53,715 nucleotides of DNA from an uncultured Massilia sp. (GTDB lineage: Bacteria; Pseudomonadota; Gammaproteobacteria; Burkholderiales; Burkholderiaceae_D). The notes below the pieces were generated by a model. The model had not been told where the DNA came from. It searched no databases and saw nothing but the letters and a program-made list of their open reading frames with translations. The position numbers and the translations under genes were made by a program. Below are positions 25,250 to 32,687 of the stretch, piece after piece. Each line of letters opens with the position of its first letter. Positions within the stretch are counted from its first letter, which is position 1. The stretch lies in the NCBI GenBank assembly GCA_913778765.1, contig CAJYXO010000158.1, positions 1 to 53,715 on the forward strand, read 5' to 3'.

Positions 25250-26722
25250 ATGGCGTTGAGCGAGATTCGCGATTCGACAAAAATTGAGCTGCTAGAAAAA
25301 GTCCGACAGCATGACTTCGGCAAATACTTGCTCAAAGCATCCATTGAGAAAATCCGGGGATTTGTTGGCGAAGAGATAAATTTCGAATTTCCAGTAACTG
25401 CTCTTATCGGGCCAAATGGGAGCGGAAAGTCTGCTGTCCTTGGCGCAGCTGGATGCGCTTATAAGCCAATCAGGCCTGGGACGTTCTTCCCGAAAAGCAC
25501 AGTTGGTGACGAGTCAATGTCCGGGTGGAGGGTCGAATACGAACTAATTGACAAGGACCTCAACGCAAGACAGACGACCAAGCGGACCTCAAATTTCCGT
25601 CGAACAAAATGGGTTCGGGGCGATGTGGCTGATCGCGAAGTTTTGTTTTTTGGCATTGAACGAACAGTGCCTGCTGGTGAGAAGACCCGGTATAAGCAAC
25701 TGATGCGCTCGACTTACGTGCACAAGCCCCCTTTAGAACCCCTCGATCCGGCCGTTGCAACGCAGGTCGAGCACATTTTGGGTAAATCTGTTGCCGACTA
25801 TCGTGCAACGCGGTACGGTCACGATGACAAATTTTTAGTCGGGCGATCGGGTGACAGCCAGTATTCAGAGTTCCATTTCGGAGCAGGTGAGTCGTCAATT
25901 ATTCGTATGGTCTCAACAATTGAACGGGCTTCGAAAAACAGCCTCATTCTTATAGAAGAGATTGAAAATGGTCTTCATCCGGTCGCTACACGGCGCATGG
26001 TCGAGTACTTGATTGACGTCGCAAGTCGAAAGTCAATTCAGACTATCTTTACTACACATAGTGACTATGCCCTCTCACCGTTGCCGAATGAAGCAATTTG
26101 GGCAAGTATCGATGGGGAGCTACGTCAGGGGAAACTTTCAGTTGAAGCATTGCGTGCTGTCTCTGGGCGAGTAGACAGCAAGCTGGCAGTTTTTGTCGAG
26201 GATGTTTTCGCGAAGACTTGGGTGGATGCAATCCTTCGTGAGACTCTCGGTGCAGACTATGATCAAGTGGAAGTTCATGCTGTACAAGGCGACGGCAACG
26301 CGGTCAAGACTCATCGCGGACACATGAGTAACCCAGCTGTCAAATTCAAGTCTCTATGTGTCATTGATGGTGATTCGGAGCAGGCGGAGGATAAAGAGGC
26401 TGGCGTGATTCGGCTTCCTGGAACTCAGCCAGAGCTCGCTGTATTTGAGGGCATTCGAAGCAGGTTAGATCAAGATCTCGCAGTGCTTACAGTGTCCTGT
26501 CAACGTGCCCCGGAAGCTCAAGAGCTTGTCAGCCGTGTGCTCGAAGAAGTTGCTCGGACCAATCGCGATCCACACCTCATTTTTAACCAAGTTGGTATTA
26601 AAATCGGGTTCGTTTCTGAAACAATCGTGCGGGGGGCATTTCTTGCGCTATGGGTTCGCGCCAATCCTGACTTTTGCAATGACCTAGCCACACGGGCGAG
26701 AGCATTGATCGCCGCTGCCTAA
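25250..26722 (+). CDS. OLD-like AAA ATPase with TOPRIM-type domain
   Basis: 490 aa from ATG at 25250, preceded by GGAGG at 5 nt; an ATG at 25238 contains that site and is less likely. ABC-type AAA ATPase features: Walker A GPNGSGKS (54-61), a signature-like FGAGESS (211-217), Walker B LILIEEIE (232-239) and H-loop TTHSD (268-272). After this comes a TOPRIM-like region with E317 in VFVED and D373/D375 in CVIDGDSE, spaced as in OLD-family nucleases. Such ATPase-nucleases include phage-defence proteins such as GajA and P2 Old. Base composition is lower in GC than the neighbours, suggesting separate acquisition. It faces a PIN-like gene. Confidence 0.75.
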   Translation: MALSEIRDSTKIELLEKVRQHDFGKYLLKASIEKIRGFVGEEINFEFPVTALIGPNGSGKSAVLGAAGCAYKPIRPGTFFPKSTVGDESMSGWRVEYELIDKDLNARQTTKRTSNFRRTKWVRGDVADREVLFFGIERTVPAGEKTRYKQLMRSTYVHKPPLEPLDPAVATQVEHILGKSVADYRATRYGHDDKFLVGRSGDSQYSEFHFGAGESSIIRMVSTIERASKNSLILIEEIENGLHPVATRRMVEYLIDVASRKSIQTIFTTHSDYALSPLPNEAIWASIDGELRQGKLSVEALRAVSGRVDSKLAVFVEDVFAKTWVDAILRETLGADYDQVEVHAVQGDGNAVKTHRGHMSNPAVKFKSLCVIDGDSEQAEDKEAGVIRLPGTQPELAVFEGIRSRLDQDLAVLTVSCQRAPEAQELVSRVLEEVARTNRDPHLIFNQVGIKIGFVSETIVRGAFLALWVRANPDFCNDLATRARALIAAA

Positions 26723-26771
26723 GAACGCCTGGTTGCACAGGCCAACTTTTGCGTGGCCTCTGCTTCATGTG

Positions 26772-26799
26772 AACACTCCTCCATACGTCTTGGAGTGTT
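26772..26799. terminator. Hairpin between the convergent ATPase and PIN-like genes
   Basis: AACACTCC (26772-26779) pairs with GGAGTGTT (26792-26799), extended by GTG/CAC further out. No T tract follows on either strand. It is 50 bp after the ATPase stop and 95 bp before the stop of the convergent gene. Confidence 0.45.
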
Positions 26800-26893
26800 G
26801 CGTTCACCAGTTGAATCCACGGCCGATTGCGGCCCCTAGACGTAGGCCGACGTTGAAGTTGAGCAGTGGTGAGGATCGCCGAGGAATGTCCGC

Positions 26894-27727
26894 TCAAACG
26901 TCGATGTTGACGACACCTGTACTCACCCAGCCATCTGGCCGAAGGAGACGAAACCATCGCTGGAGCTTCTGCTCCCGCGTTACGAGAGCGCCTTCCATGA
27001 CCCCGAGCGCGAGAATCTGGGCATCGTGTACGTCATGCTCCAGTTTGACTAATACATTGGGTGTCGCGATTTCACGCAACCGACCGCGATAGCGGACATA
27101 AAGATCAGTGGCAAACAGCATTTTCACCTGTAACCATCTAATATGTGCCCAGGACCCAAAGGCAGCTTGGATTCTGGGATATGGCATTGATGAATCAGGT
27201 GACTCCAAACGTGTGTAGAACTCGTGAACTGCTTCTACTCTTGCGATTAGAGCTTCCACATCGGCCAAGCTAGCGGCTTGTTGCGCAGCCGTGCCGACTA
27301 ATAAGCCAGGAAATATGTCGGGCACTGATTCCGAAAGATCTATCAGGCTGGCAACATCCTCCGCAGTTTCAGCAACCAGAGAATCTACTGCCGTCCGAGC
27401 ATCCACTGGCAGTTCGTAGGAATCTTCGCTCAGCCCTCTATTGAATTGAAAGTTGGACTGTAGGCGATGAGTTGAGGGAAGGCCACAGGGACGTTTCTCC
27501 ACGATCTCGTGCCGCAACAAGACTCCAATGTGGTCAACCAAAAGAACAGGATTGACAACTGAGGGAAGTTTTGAAAAGCAATTCCGACGAGCTGCCACAT
27601 CAGTGGTCATCAATTCAAAGAAGAGCGCTCCGGGCATCACGAGTTGATGAGTGGTCATCAGTGAATGAACCTGGTAGCGCGATGCCCCCTGTAGAAAGTT
27701 CTTGTCGATCACTACCGTAGCAGTCAT
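26894..27727 (-). CDS. PIN-like domain protein
   Basis: 277 aa from ATG at 27727, preceded by GAGG at 6 nt; a GTG at 27772 lacks a ribosome site. The N-terminus TATVVIDKNFL places an aspartate (D8) at the end of a first strand, as in PIN nucleases; E38 in LFFEL follows. The C-terminus has HDVHDAQILAL (D232, D235) and GALVTREQKLQRWF, the usual last acidic cluster and strand, although the final acid is E252 rather than aspartate. PIN proteins cut RNA. It is much longer than VapC toxins, with a helical insert at about 60-190, and has no antitoxin-like neighbour. It is lower in GC, like the ATPase it faces. Confidence 0.6.
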   Translation of the reverse strand: MTATVVIDKNFLQGASRYQVHSLMTTHQLVMPGALFFELMTTDVAARRNCFSKLPSVVNPVLLVDHIGVLLRHEIVEKRPCGLPSTHRLQSNFQFNRGLSEDSYELPVDARTAVDSLVAETAEDVASLIDLSESVPDIFPGLLVGTAAQQAASLADVEALIARVEAVHEFYTRLESPDSSMPYPRIQAAFGSWAHIRWLQVKMLFATDLYVRYRGRLREIATPNVLVKLEHDVHDAQILALGVMEGALVTREQKLQRWFRLLRPDGWVSTGVVNIDV

Positions 27728-27863
27728 GAAAGGCCTCACGTCGTTGTTCAGCGCCGCCAAATTAGCGTCCACTGGGACAATGATTAAAAGTCAATGGAGA
27801 GAGCCGCGCGGCGAATCACCCTACTGGCCGATTGCGACAATCGGTCAAAACACAGTGTAAGAG

Positions 27864-28007
27864 CTAAGTTGCCTTTAGAGCAAGTGATTGTTCTATTCGT
27901 CTGGTGACGGTTCTGTTTAGTCCGTGATGGCTTTTTTCATCCTTTACAGCGCCGAAATGCTGCCCGACTGCACTAGCCGCATAGTATGGTGAGACACTGT
28001 TCTTCAT
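27864..28007 (-). CDS. Possible 47-aa protein
   Basis: Open frame from ATG 28007 (AAAGGT upstream), encoding a basic peptide MKNSVSPYYAASAVGQHFG and ending SLALKAT. An in-frame extension upstream to 28193 looks less protein-like. No family is recognised, and it may be chance. It is the only candidate gene in the otherwise non-coding stretch 27728-28471. Confidence 0.3.
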   Translation of the reverse strand: MKNSVSPYYAASAVGQHFGAVKDEKSHHGLNRTVTRRIEQSLALKAT

Positions 28008-28271
28008 GTTCAGACCTTTGGGCTCTGCGATGGATGCCTCGCCGGCGCCGTTGCGCTTTTCATTAAGAGCGGCCGCCGGGGGTCTCGATATAGAGTTCGT
28101 CGCGCCGTGGCCCACGCCGCGAAGCGACGCTCTTTTTACCGATGCCGATTGCCTCGACATTGCGCCCAGCTCTGCAGCCGAAGGTGCCGACACAAAAGCC
28201 GATACCGAACGCAGTCACAAAGACGTTGTCCGAAGTAGTTCGATGACGGTTCTAGTGTCCAAGCAAAAGCA

Positions 28272-28412
28272 GGGGCATTTTCGCGTCCGCGAAAACCGCG
28301 TCCGCGAAAACCGGGATGCTCCTGCGGAGCTCGCGCATCCGCGCTCGGTCGCTGCGCGACTGGCCGCCGTGGCGGCCACTCCTCCGGGCCACCGCTTGCC
28401 GAACCCCGAAAA
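28272..28412 (+). repeat. Copy B of the 140-bp structured intergenic repeat
   Basis: Same orientation as copy A, from GGGGCAT at 28272. It begins with two tandem palindromes (TTTTCGCGTCCGCGAAAA at 28278-28295, then CCGCGTCCGCGAAAA to 28310) where copy A has one longer inverted repeat. It contains the stem TGGCCGCC-GT-GGCGGCCA. Together A and B bracket the ATPase/PIN-like module. Confidence 0.75.
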
Positions 28413-28471
28413 CCCGCCCCCGCGAAGCGCTACGCGCTACGCAAACCCGACGCCAAGTGCTGCGCACTAGG

Positions 28472-28840
28472 CTAACTCCCAACGGCTCCCTCAGCCGGCG
28501 CCGTGTTTTTGACGACATCCTCGGCATCCAAAGATCCAATCACCGCGTCCACGAATGCTTCGCGGACGCGACGCGCGACGTCAGTGCCGCAGGCGTCACG
28601 TGTCTCAACAATAATTCTATGAAGGTCGACGCCTGGTACCGCTATAGCAAGGCGAAGTAAGTCGCCGTCGTCCTCCAGCGGATTCCACAATCTCAGCCGA
28701 GCAGTCGGACAAGGACGGTATAGCAGGCCGCTCCGATGTGGGTCAGAAGGCGGGGAGTACATTAGGTAACTAAGGCCAGCCGCTTTGGCTGCCAGCTCGA
28801 GGCGTCTTTGCTCGATGCAGAATGCGAATGTCGTGTTCAT
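28472..28840 (-). CDS. Unknown 122-aa protein
   Basis: Good ribosome site (GAGGAAC before ATG 28840). The N-terminal helix MNTTFAFCIEQRRLELAAKAAG is followed by SYLMYSPPSD and strands typical of a small alpha/beta fold, then VREAFVDAVIGSLDAEDVV at the C-terminus. It appears soluble, and its family is not recognised. Inside its coding sequence at 28545-28569 is a palindrome (GCGTCCACGAA ... TTCGCGGACGC) related to the dispersed element of this region. Confidence 0.55.
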   Translation of the reverse strand: MNTTFAFCIEQRRLELAAKAAGLSYLMYSPPSDPHRSGLLYRPCPTARLRLWNPLEDDGDLLRLAIAVPGVDLHRIIVETRDACGTDVARRVREAFVDAVIGSLDAEDVVKNTAPAEGAVGS

Positions 28841-29237
28841 CAGTTCCTCAACTGCGCCGAAGCGCTCAGGGTTAAAACAGCTGTTAGGTGAATCAATGTT
28901 GATGGCCGGACGCTCCGGAGGAGCGCCGGGATGCCGGTGGTGCCGCCCTGGACGGGCGGCAGGCCGCTAAAGCATTCGGCCCGCTGGCGCGCCCCCTTCG
29001 GTTCCTCACACGCTAGCTAGTTTGGCCTCCAAGACCGCGGTTCCTTTCCTGACGCGATTTCGCTTTAAGAATTCGATTTGCTTGCTTTTTAAGTCGTGGA
29101 TCGGAATCGACTATATCACCGAAACATACTTGCGAAATAGAAATCATAATAATCTTCGATCGTTCTCAATAATATAATTTTATTACCGTTCAAAATAAAA
29201 TTGTTGGGTTGAGATTCGCAATAATTCGGAGTTTGTT
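28841..29237. other. Non-coding region with two tandem hairpins and an AT-rich promoter zone
   Basis: Two strong GC-rich stems follow each other: CCGG-A-CGCTCC/GGAGCG-CCGG (28906-28929) and TGCCGCCC/GGGCGGCA (28941-28961). No T tract follows, so they are not clear terminators. From 29060 the sequence becomes AT-rich and holds the likely promoter of the gene at 29238. No open frame here looks coding. Confidence 0.5.
29173..29202 (+). promoter_or_regulatory. TATAAT box overlapped by an inverted repeat
   Basis: TATAAT at 29173-29178 overlaps the left arm of AATTTTATT (29176-29184) / AATAAAATT (29194-29202). A repressor bound to this palindrome would block the promoter of the gene starting at 29238. 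No matching -35 is visible. Confidence 0.4.
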
Positions 29238-29627
29238 ATGACGACATATTCTGTTCGTTGCCGTAATAGTAAATGCCGCCATCGTCGAGTTACTAAAACT
29301 CATCCTTTTGATTATAAAGTTGTTCCTAAATGTGAAAGCTGCAGCCAAGCTGCCGGATGGCGTGTTGAAAGTCGAGCCTATAACAAACGCAGCCTATGCT
29401 ATTGCGGAGGCCCGATTAACTTAAGGACTGGAATGTCTTATCCGCACAAAGCGAATCATCCGATGTGCGATCAACACCCCCTCGGTTACTACAACCCGGC
29501 TAGGGCCCGTGGTGTAGAGGATCAAGACATTCCGAGCGAGTACAGGCCTACTCATCTGCAGGACGACTTTGCTTTCTATCGGTCCGATCGACCACGTTCA
29601 CGGCGTGACGTAAGAAATAACCCATAG
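29238..29627 (+). CDS. Unknown zinc-ribbon-like protein
   Basis: 129 aa; GGAG lies 7 nt before the ATG. Cysteines are paired as expected for zinc sites: C8 and C13 with C32 and C35 (CESC), then C54 and C56 (CYCGG) with H74, C77 and H80. The protein is basic and ends in an arginine-rich tail (RSDRPRSRRDVR). Its codon use and base composition are lower in GC than those of the flanking transfer genes. Similar cysteine-rich proteins occur in phages and plasmids and often bind nucleic acid; the role here is unknown. Confidence 0.6.
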   Translation: MTTYSVRCRNSKCRHRRVTKTHPFDYKVVPKCESCSQAAGWRVESRAYNKRSLCYCGGPINLRTGMSYPHKANHPMCDQHPLGYYNPARARGVEDQDIPSEYRPTHLQDDFAFYRSDRPRSRRDVRNNP

Positions 29628-29672
29628 GTTCGAGAGAAAGTTCTAATTACGGTTTAAACTCGGTCAACATCT

Positions 29673-29717
29673 TGTCAAGCTATTTAGGTTGACAAAAATA
29701 GAGGGGAATCCTATACT
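29673..29717 (+). promoter_or_regulatory. Consensus sigma-70 promoter with palindromic operator
   Basis: TTGACA (29689-29694) and TATACT (29712-29717) are separated by exactly 17 bp. The -35 box is also the right arm of an inverted repeat TGTCAA(29673-29678)-10 nt-TTGACA, so a repressor could cover it. It drives the DUF932 gene 75 bp downstream and probably the three small genes after it. Confidence 0.75.
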
Positions 29718-29791
29718 GGAACCAAGGTAGAAGAAGGATCTGCCGGTAATAAGAAACTCTTTTATCAACGTAAAGCTAAAGGAGAATCACC

Positions 29792-30619
29792 ATGCAACTC
29801 GCTAATCGTTTTGGTCGTGGCCATACTTCCATTAGGTCGGGTAATCCGCTCAGCGACGAGCAAATCATGGCCGTGGCGCCATCGATTTTCGCGTCCGAGA
29901 AACACGAAAGCCGTTCGCAGCGTTATACCTACGTGCCCACTGCGGTTGTCCTGGATAAACTGCGCAGTGAAGGTTTTCAACCGTTCATGGCCTGCCAGGC
30001 GAAATGCCGGGATGAAGGCAAACGCGAATTCACGAAACATATGCTGCGCCTGCGCCATGCGAGCCAGATCACCGGCCGTGAAGCCAACGAAATCATCCTG
30101 CTGAACAGTCATGACGGGACCAGCTGCTACCAGATGCTGGCAGGCACTTTCCGCTTCGTGTGCGCAAACGGGATGGTTTGCGGCGATATGGTCAACGATA
30201 TCCGCGTGCCGCATAAAGGCAACATCGTGGACAACGTGATCGAGGGTGCCTTTCGCGTGGTCGACGACTTCGAGCTGATCAACGGCCAGGTCGACAGCAT
30301 GAAGTCGTTGACCCTCAACGCCGGAGAACAGCAGGCATTCGCGCATGCCGCCCTCGGCCTCAAGTACGACATGGAGAGCGGTAGCGCCCCGATTACCGAA
30401 AGCCAGCTGCTGCAGGCGAAGCGCCGCGAGGACGCCGGCAATGACCTCTGGAGCACCTTCAATCGTGTCCAAGAACGCATGATCAAGGGTGGCGTGTCTG
30501 GCCGCGCTACGAACGGTCGGCGCATGACTACCCGCGCCGTGACCGGAATCGACAGCGACATTAAGCTCAATCGCTCGCTGTGGGTCTTGGCGGAGACGAT
30601 GAAGAGGCTGAAGGCGTAA
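29792..30619 (+). CDS. DUF932 domain protein
   Basis: 275 aa; strong ribosome site (AAAGGAGAATCACC). It shows the DUF932 pattern: a start with NPLSDEQIMAVAPSIFA, then RYTYVPTAVVLDKLRSEGF, the central NSHDGTSCYQMLAGTFRFVCANGMVCGD motif and a C-terminal helical part. The family is very common on plasmids and ICEs, usually in leading or accessory regions, and has no proven biochemical function. It is the first gene after a consensus promoter with a palindromic operator, implying strong, regulated expression. GATTTTCGCGTCCGAGAAAC, a degenerate copy of the dispersed palindrome, is inside it near 29884-29903. Confidence 0.85.
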   Translation: MQLANRFGRGHTSIRSGNPLSDEQIMAVAPSIFASEKHESRSQRYTYVPTAVVLDKLRSEGFQPFMACQAKCRDEGKREFTKHMLRLRHASQITGREANEIILLNSHDGTSCYQMLAGTFRFVCANGMVCGDMVNDIRVPHKGNIVDNVIEGAFRVVDDFELINGQVDSMKSLTLNAGEQQAFAHAALGLKYDMESGSAPITESQLLQAKRREDAGNDLWSTFNRVQERMIKGGVSGRATNGRRMTTRAVTGIDSDIKLNRSLWVLAETMKRLKA

Positions 30620-30693
30620 CCGGATGGGGGAGGGGGCGGCCGCCCCTTTCCCTAGTTGTCATATTGATCTTTCGGAAACGACAAGGGGACTCC

Positions 30694-30954
30694 ATGAAGA
30701 CCATCTTGATGGGTTACGCGCGCCAAGCGAGACGGCGGGCCCGCACACAGGCGCGCCGTCTCGGCGCAATCCTCAGGAAGTACCAGGCAGATCCAGAGCA
30801 CAACTATTGGCTGCGTAGTGAGGCGGCCGCCCTGGCGCGTAGGGTATCCGCCAGCTTACGACAGTCCGAGGTCTTCGGCCGGGTCATCCTTACCGACCGC
30901 GGAGAACGTCGGCAAGTGTTCGTACCGCGCGCCGGCGCTAGCCAGATCCAGTAA
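30694..30954 (+). CDS. Small very basic protein
   Basis: 86 aa from ATG 30694 with AAGGGGA 5 nt upstream; the longer in-frame version overlaps the DUF932 gene. The N-terminal part is arginine rich (ARQARRRARTQARRLGAILRKY), followed by a helix with SEAAALARRVSASL and a strand pair ending RQVFVPRAG. Nucleic-acid binding is plausible from charge alone. Third in distance from the DUF932 promoter; likely in the same transcript. Confidence 0.6.
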   Translation: MKTILMGYARQARRRARTQARRLGAILRKYQADPEHNYWLRSEAAALARRVSASLRQSEVFGRVILTDRGERRQVFVPRAGASQIQ

Positions 30955-30972
30955 TCGCACCTGGAGGACATC

Positions 30973-31287
30973 ATGAGGATCTCCGCTTTAGCCTTTCCAC
31001 AGCCAGCCGACACGCTGACCACGATCGCAACCCACATGTGCGCGCTTCCGTTGGTACTGACCGAGACCAGGCGTGCCGAGGTCGTACGCAACCTATTTCA
31101 GCCCATGCTGTTGCTAATCGAGGCGCTGCAACTGGTGGCGAAGGCCGGCCCGGACGAAGAGGCGGTGCTGATGCAGTTCATCGGCGCTGTCCATGCACAA
31201 TCCGAGCTGAGCAAACGCAACGAACAGTTTCAGAACCTGCTCGACAAGCTGCAGGCGTACCGGCCAGCAGGGGATCGCCCAAGCTAG
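30973..31287 (+). CDS. Unknown helical protein
   Basis: 104 aa; ribosome site TGGAGGACATC before the ATG, 18 bp after the previous stop. Mostly helical and soluble: a leucine-rich segment NLFQPMLLLIEALQLVAK, then ELSKRNEQFQNLLDKLQAY as a possible coiled coil. No motif identifies it. It belongs to the presumed DUF932 operon. Confidence 0.6.
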   Translation: MRISALAFPQPADTLTTIATHMCALPLVLTETRRAEVVRNLFQPMLLLIEALQLVAKAGPDEEAVLMQFIGAVHAQSELSKRNEQFQNLLDKLQAYRPAGDRPS

Positions 31288-31338
31288 TTCAGCCGTAAGA
31301 TAGGTAAGTTGTCGCGGTCATCAACGGGCAGGGAGATC

Positions 31339-31758
31339 ATGAAACGCCAGGAGTGGACGCTACCGCCAGAGCTTGCCGCGTTCGTAGATTCGTTCTCGCG
31401 CTTGGCTTTGGAATTGCCGGGACGGATGGCCGCAGTTTGTTTTGAAATTGGGGAAATAGAGGCACGCTTGCGCGAGCTGACCGCGCAGGGCCTAATCCGG
31501 GCGATTCCGGACTGGCGGACGAGCAAGAGGAAGAGAGGCGAGCACTTGACGCTGGTCTTTCCGGCAGACGCCGCCGGGAAGCGCCCTCGAAAGTATATCG
31601 GCAGGGACCCAGTCAAGGTTCAGGAAGCGCTCGACGCCCTCGCTCGAGCGGAAGAATATGACCGCCTCATGGAAAAGCTATGCAGCCTAATGGCGGGCTC
31701 TGTGGCAGCATCCTGTCATCTGTCCAATGCCAACCACTCCCTTACCTGCCGCGGCTGA
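31339..31758 (+). CDS. Unknown protein with a basic beta-hairpin (DUF6788-like)
   Basis: 139 aa from ATG 31339, with GGGAGA 4 nt upstream; ten extra in-frame codons are unlikely. A helical N-terminus is followed by RTSKRKRGEHLTLVFPADAAGKRPRKYIG, a basic strand-turn-strand like the substrate- or DNA-contacting part of small plasmid proteins, and then a helix with two repeats of AL-A-RAEEYDRLMEKL. DUF6788 resemblance is judged by eye. It is the last gene of the DUF932 group and converges on a small membrane protein gene 52 bp away. Confidence 0.55.
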   Translation: MKRQEWTLPPELAAFVDSFSRLALELPGRMAAVCFEIGEIEARLRELTAQGLIRAIPDWRTSKRKRGEHLTLVFPADAAGKRPRKYIGRDPVKVQEALDALARAEEYDRLMEKLCSLMAGSVAASCHLSNANHSLTCRG

Positions 31759-31810
31759 TTTCCGCCCAACGCTGTCCAGATAGGCCGATTTCAGTGGACG
31801 CGAAACGCTT

Positions 31811-31972
31811 TCAGTGAATCGCCAGGTACGTATAGTTTCCCATCCAGTAGACTAGAAGCAAAGCAGCAAGATAGCTCAAAGCCTTTGGTATGCCGAAAGC
31901 CGGCAACAGCACGTCGAGGCCGTAGAAGGTAACCCGATGCGTTGCGCGAGCAACTAAACGAAGCATGTTCAT
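31811..31972 (-). CDS. 53-aa membrane protein
   Basis: Begins MNMLRLVARATHRVTFYG at ATG 31972, with GGGAGCG upstream. A hydrophobic segment (about 20-50, with ALSYLAALLLVYWMG) makes one or two membrane passes. It is the last gene of the traK-traL-traM strand, 83 bp after the 43-aa gene. Small membrane proteins at this place in conjugative operons may act in entry exclusion, but nothing specific is seen. Confidence 0.5.
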   Translation of the reverse strand: MNMLRLVARATHRVTFYGLDVLLPAFGIPKALSYLAALLLVYWMGNYTYLAIH

Positions 31973-32055
31973 GACAGACGCTCCCGCGCGATCGCGCGAT
32001 CTATGTGCCTCAAGCGATGCAGTCGCCGGCAGAGGTGCCCGTCGACCATTCGACG

Positions 32056-32187
32056 TCAGCGTGCAAATTTCTGACCGAAAGCCTGGTCCTTGGCATGGGC
32101 AACGTCTTTCTCGTGACGATCCAACGCCATGTAGCCGACAATCGAAGTCAGCAGGACCACGACTACAACAAGCAACGATCTACGCAT
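32056..32187 (-). CDS. 43-aa exported or membrane protein
   Basis: ATG 32187 follows GGGGGAAC, a good ribosome site. MRRSLLVVVVVLLTSIVGYM is a basic start plus one hydrophobic helix; the remaining 23 residues are charged and soluble (LDRHEKDVAHAKDQ). It follows traM by 17 bp on the same strand. No lipobox cysteine is present, so it is not a lipoprotein. Function unknown. Confidence 0.5.
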   Translation of the reverse strand: MRRSLLVVVVVLLTSIVGYMALDRHEKDVAHAKDQAFGQKFAR

Positions 32188-32204
32188 GAGTTCCCCCGTA
32201 CGGC

Positions 32205-32687
32205 TCATCTAACAGACATAAAGGCCAGGACCGTGATTGCGGCAACCATACCACCAATGATGGCTTGCACAATTGCGATGGACCAGCTGCCCATCCTGGC
32301 ACGCTTGCTGGCCGCCGCCAGCTGCGCGGCGTTCTCTGTCACGATCGACGCCGCCTTGCCTACCTCGACGCTCACAGCGTCACGCGCCGCGTTGAAAATC
32401 TCTGTTTTCGCTTCCGCCGCAGCTTTCAAGGCTGCGGTCATGTGTGCTTGGTTGGCGCGTGTGGTAAGGTGTTTCGAGGCTGTCAGGATATGTTCATGGA
32501 CCTTCACCAAGCTACCTATCTTCAAGTCTAATTCCGAATTGTTTTGCGCCCACTGTTCTTGTGCAGTGGATAGCAACTCCGAAATTACGGCCTCGTTTAA
32601 TGCGATAAGGGCGAAAACGGGATCAGTGCGATCCAGGCGGATCCCGGTCTTCTCATAGACAGCAACTTGCAGCTTCGAAATGTCCAT
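32205..32687 (-). CDS. traM: TraM-like conjugation protein
   Basis: 160 aa from ATG 32687, whose first base is shared with the traL stop (TGATG). The protein is helical and hydrophilic with a long coiled-coil middle (LVKVHEHILTASKHL ... AAAEAKTEIF) and a C-terminal membrane helix (SIAIVQAIIGGMVAAITVLAFM, about 136-157). Size, topology and position after traK and traL match TraM of the IncP Tra1 region, an accessory transfer protein of uncertain mechanism. Assignment rests mainly on gene order. Confidence 0.65.
   Translation of the reverse strand: MDISKLQVAVYEKTGIRLDRTDPVFALIALNEAVISELLSTAQEQWAQNNSELDLKIGSLVKVHEHILTASKHLTTRANQAHMTAALKAAAEAKTEIFNAARDAVSVEVGKAASIVTENAAQLAAASKRARMGSWSIAIVQAIIGGMVAAITVLAFMSVR

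Noticed and set aside
26894..27727. Classical VapBC toxin-antitoxin
   Set aside because: The PIN-like protein is twice VapC length and no small antitoxin gene precedes it on the same strand.
28006..28470. 154-aa plus-strand open frame
   Set aside because: It runs through repeat copy B and has no protein-like pattern; its apparent length reflects GC-rich repeat sequence.
28428..28480. Possible integron attC-like site next to repeat B
   Set aside because: Short GGCTAAC-like and palindromic pieces are present, but the paired conserved ends of an attC site are not, and no integron integrase is seen.
32005..32658. 217-aa plus-strand open frame opposite traM
   Set aside because: Antisense to traM and the 43-aa gene, without a ribosome site.
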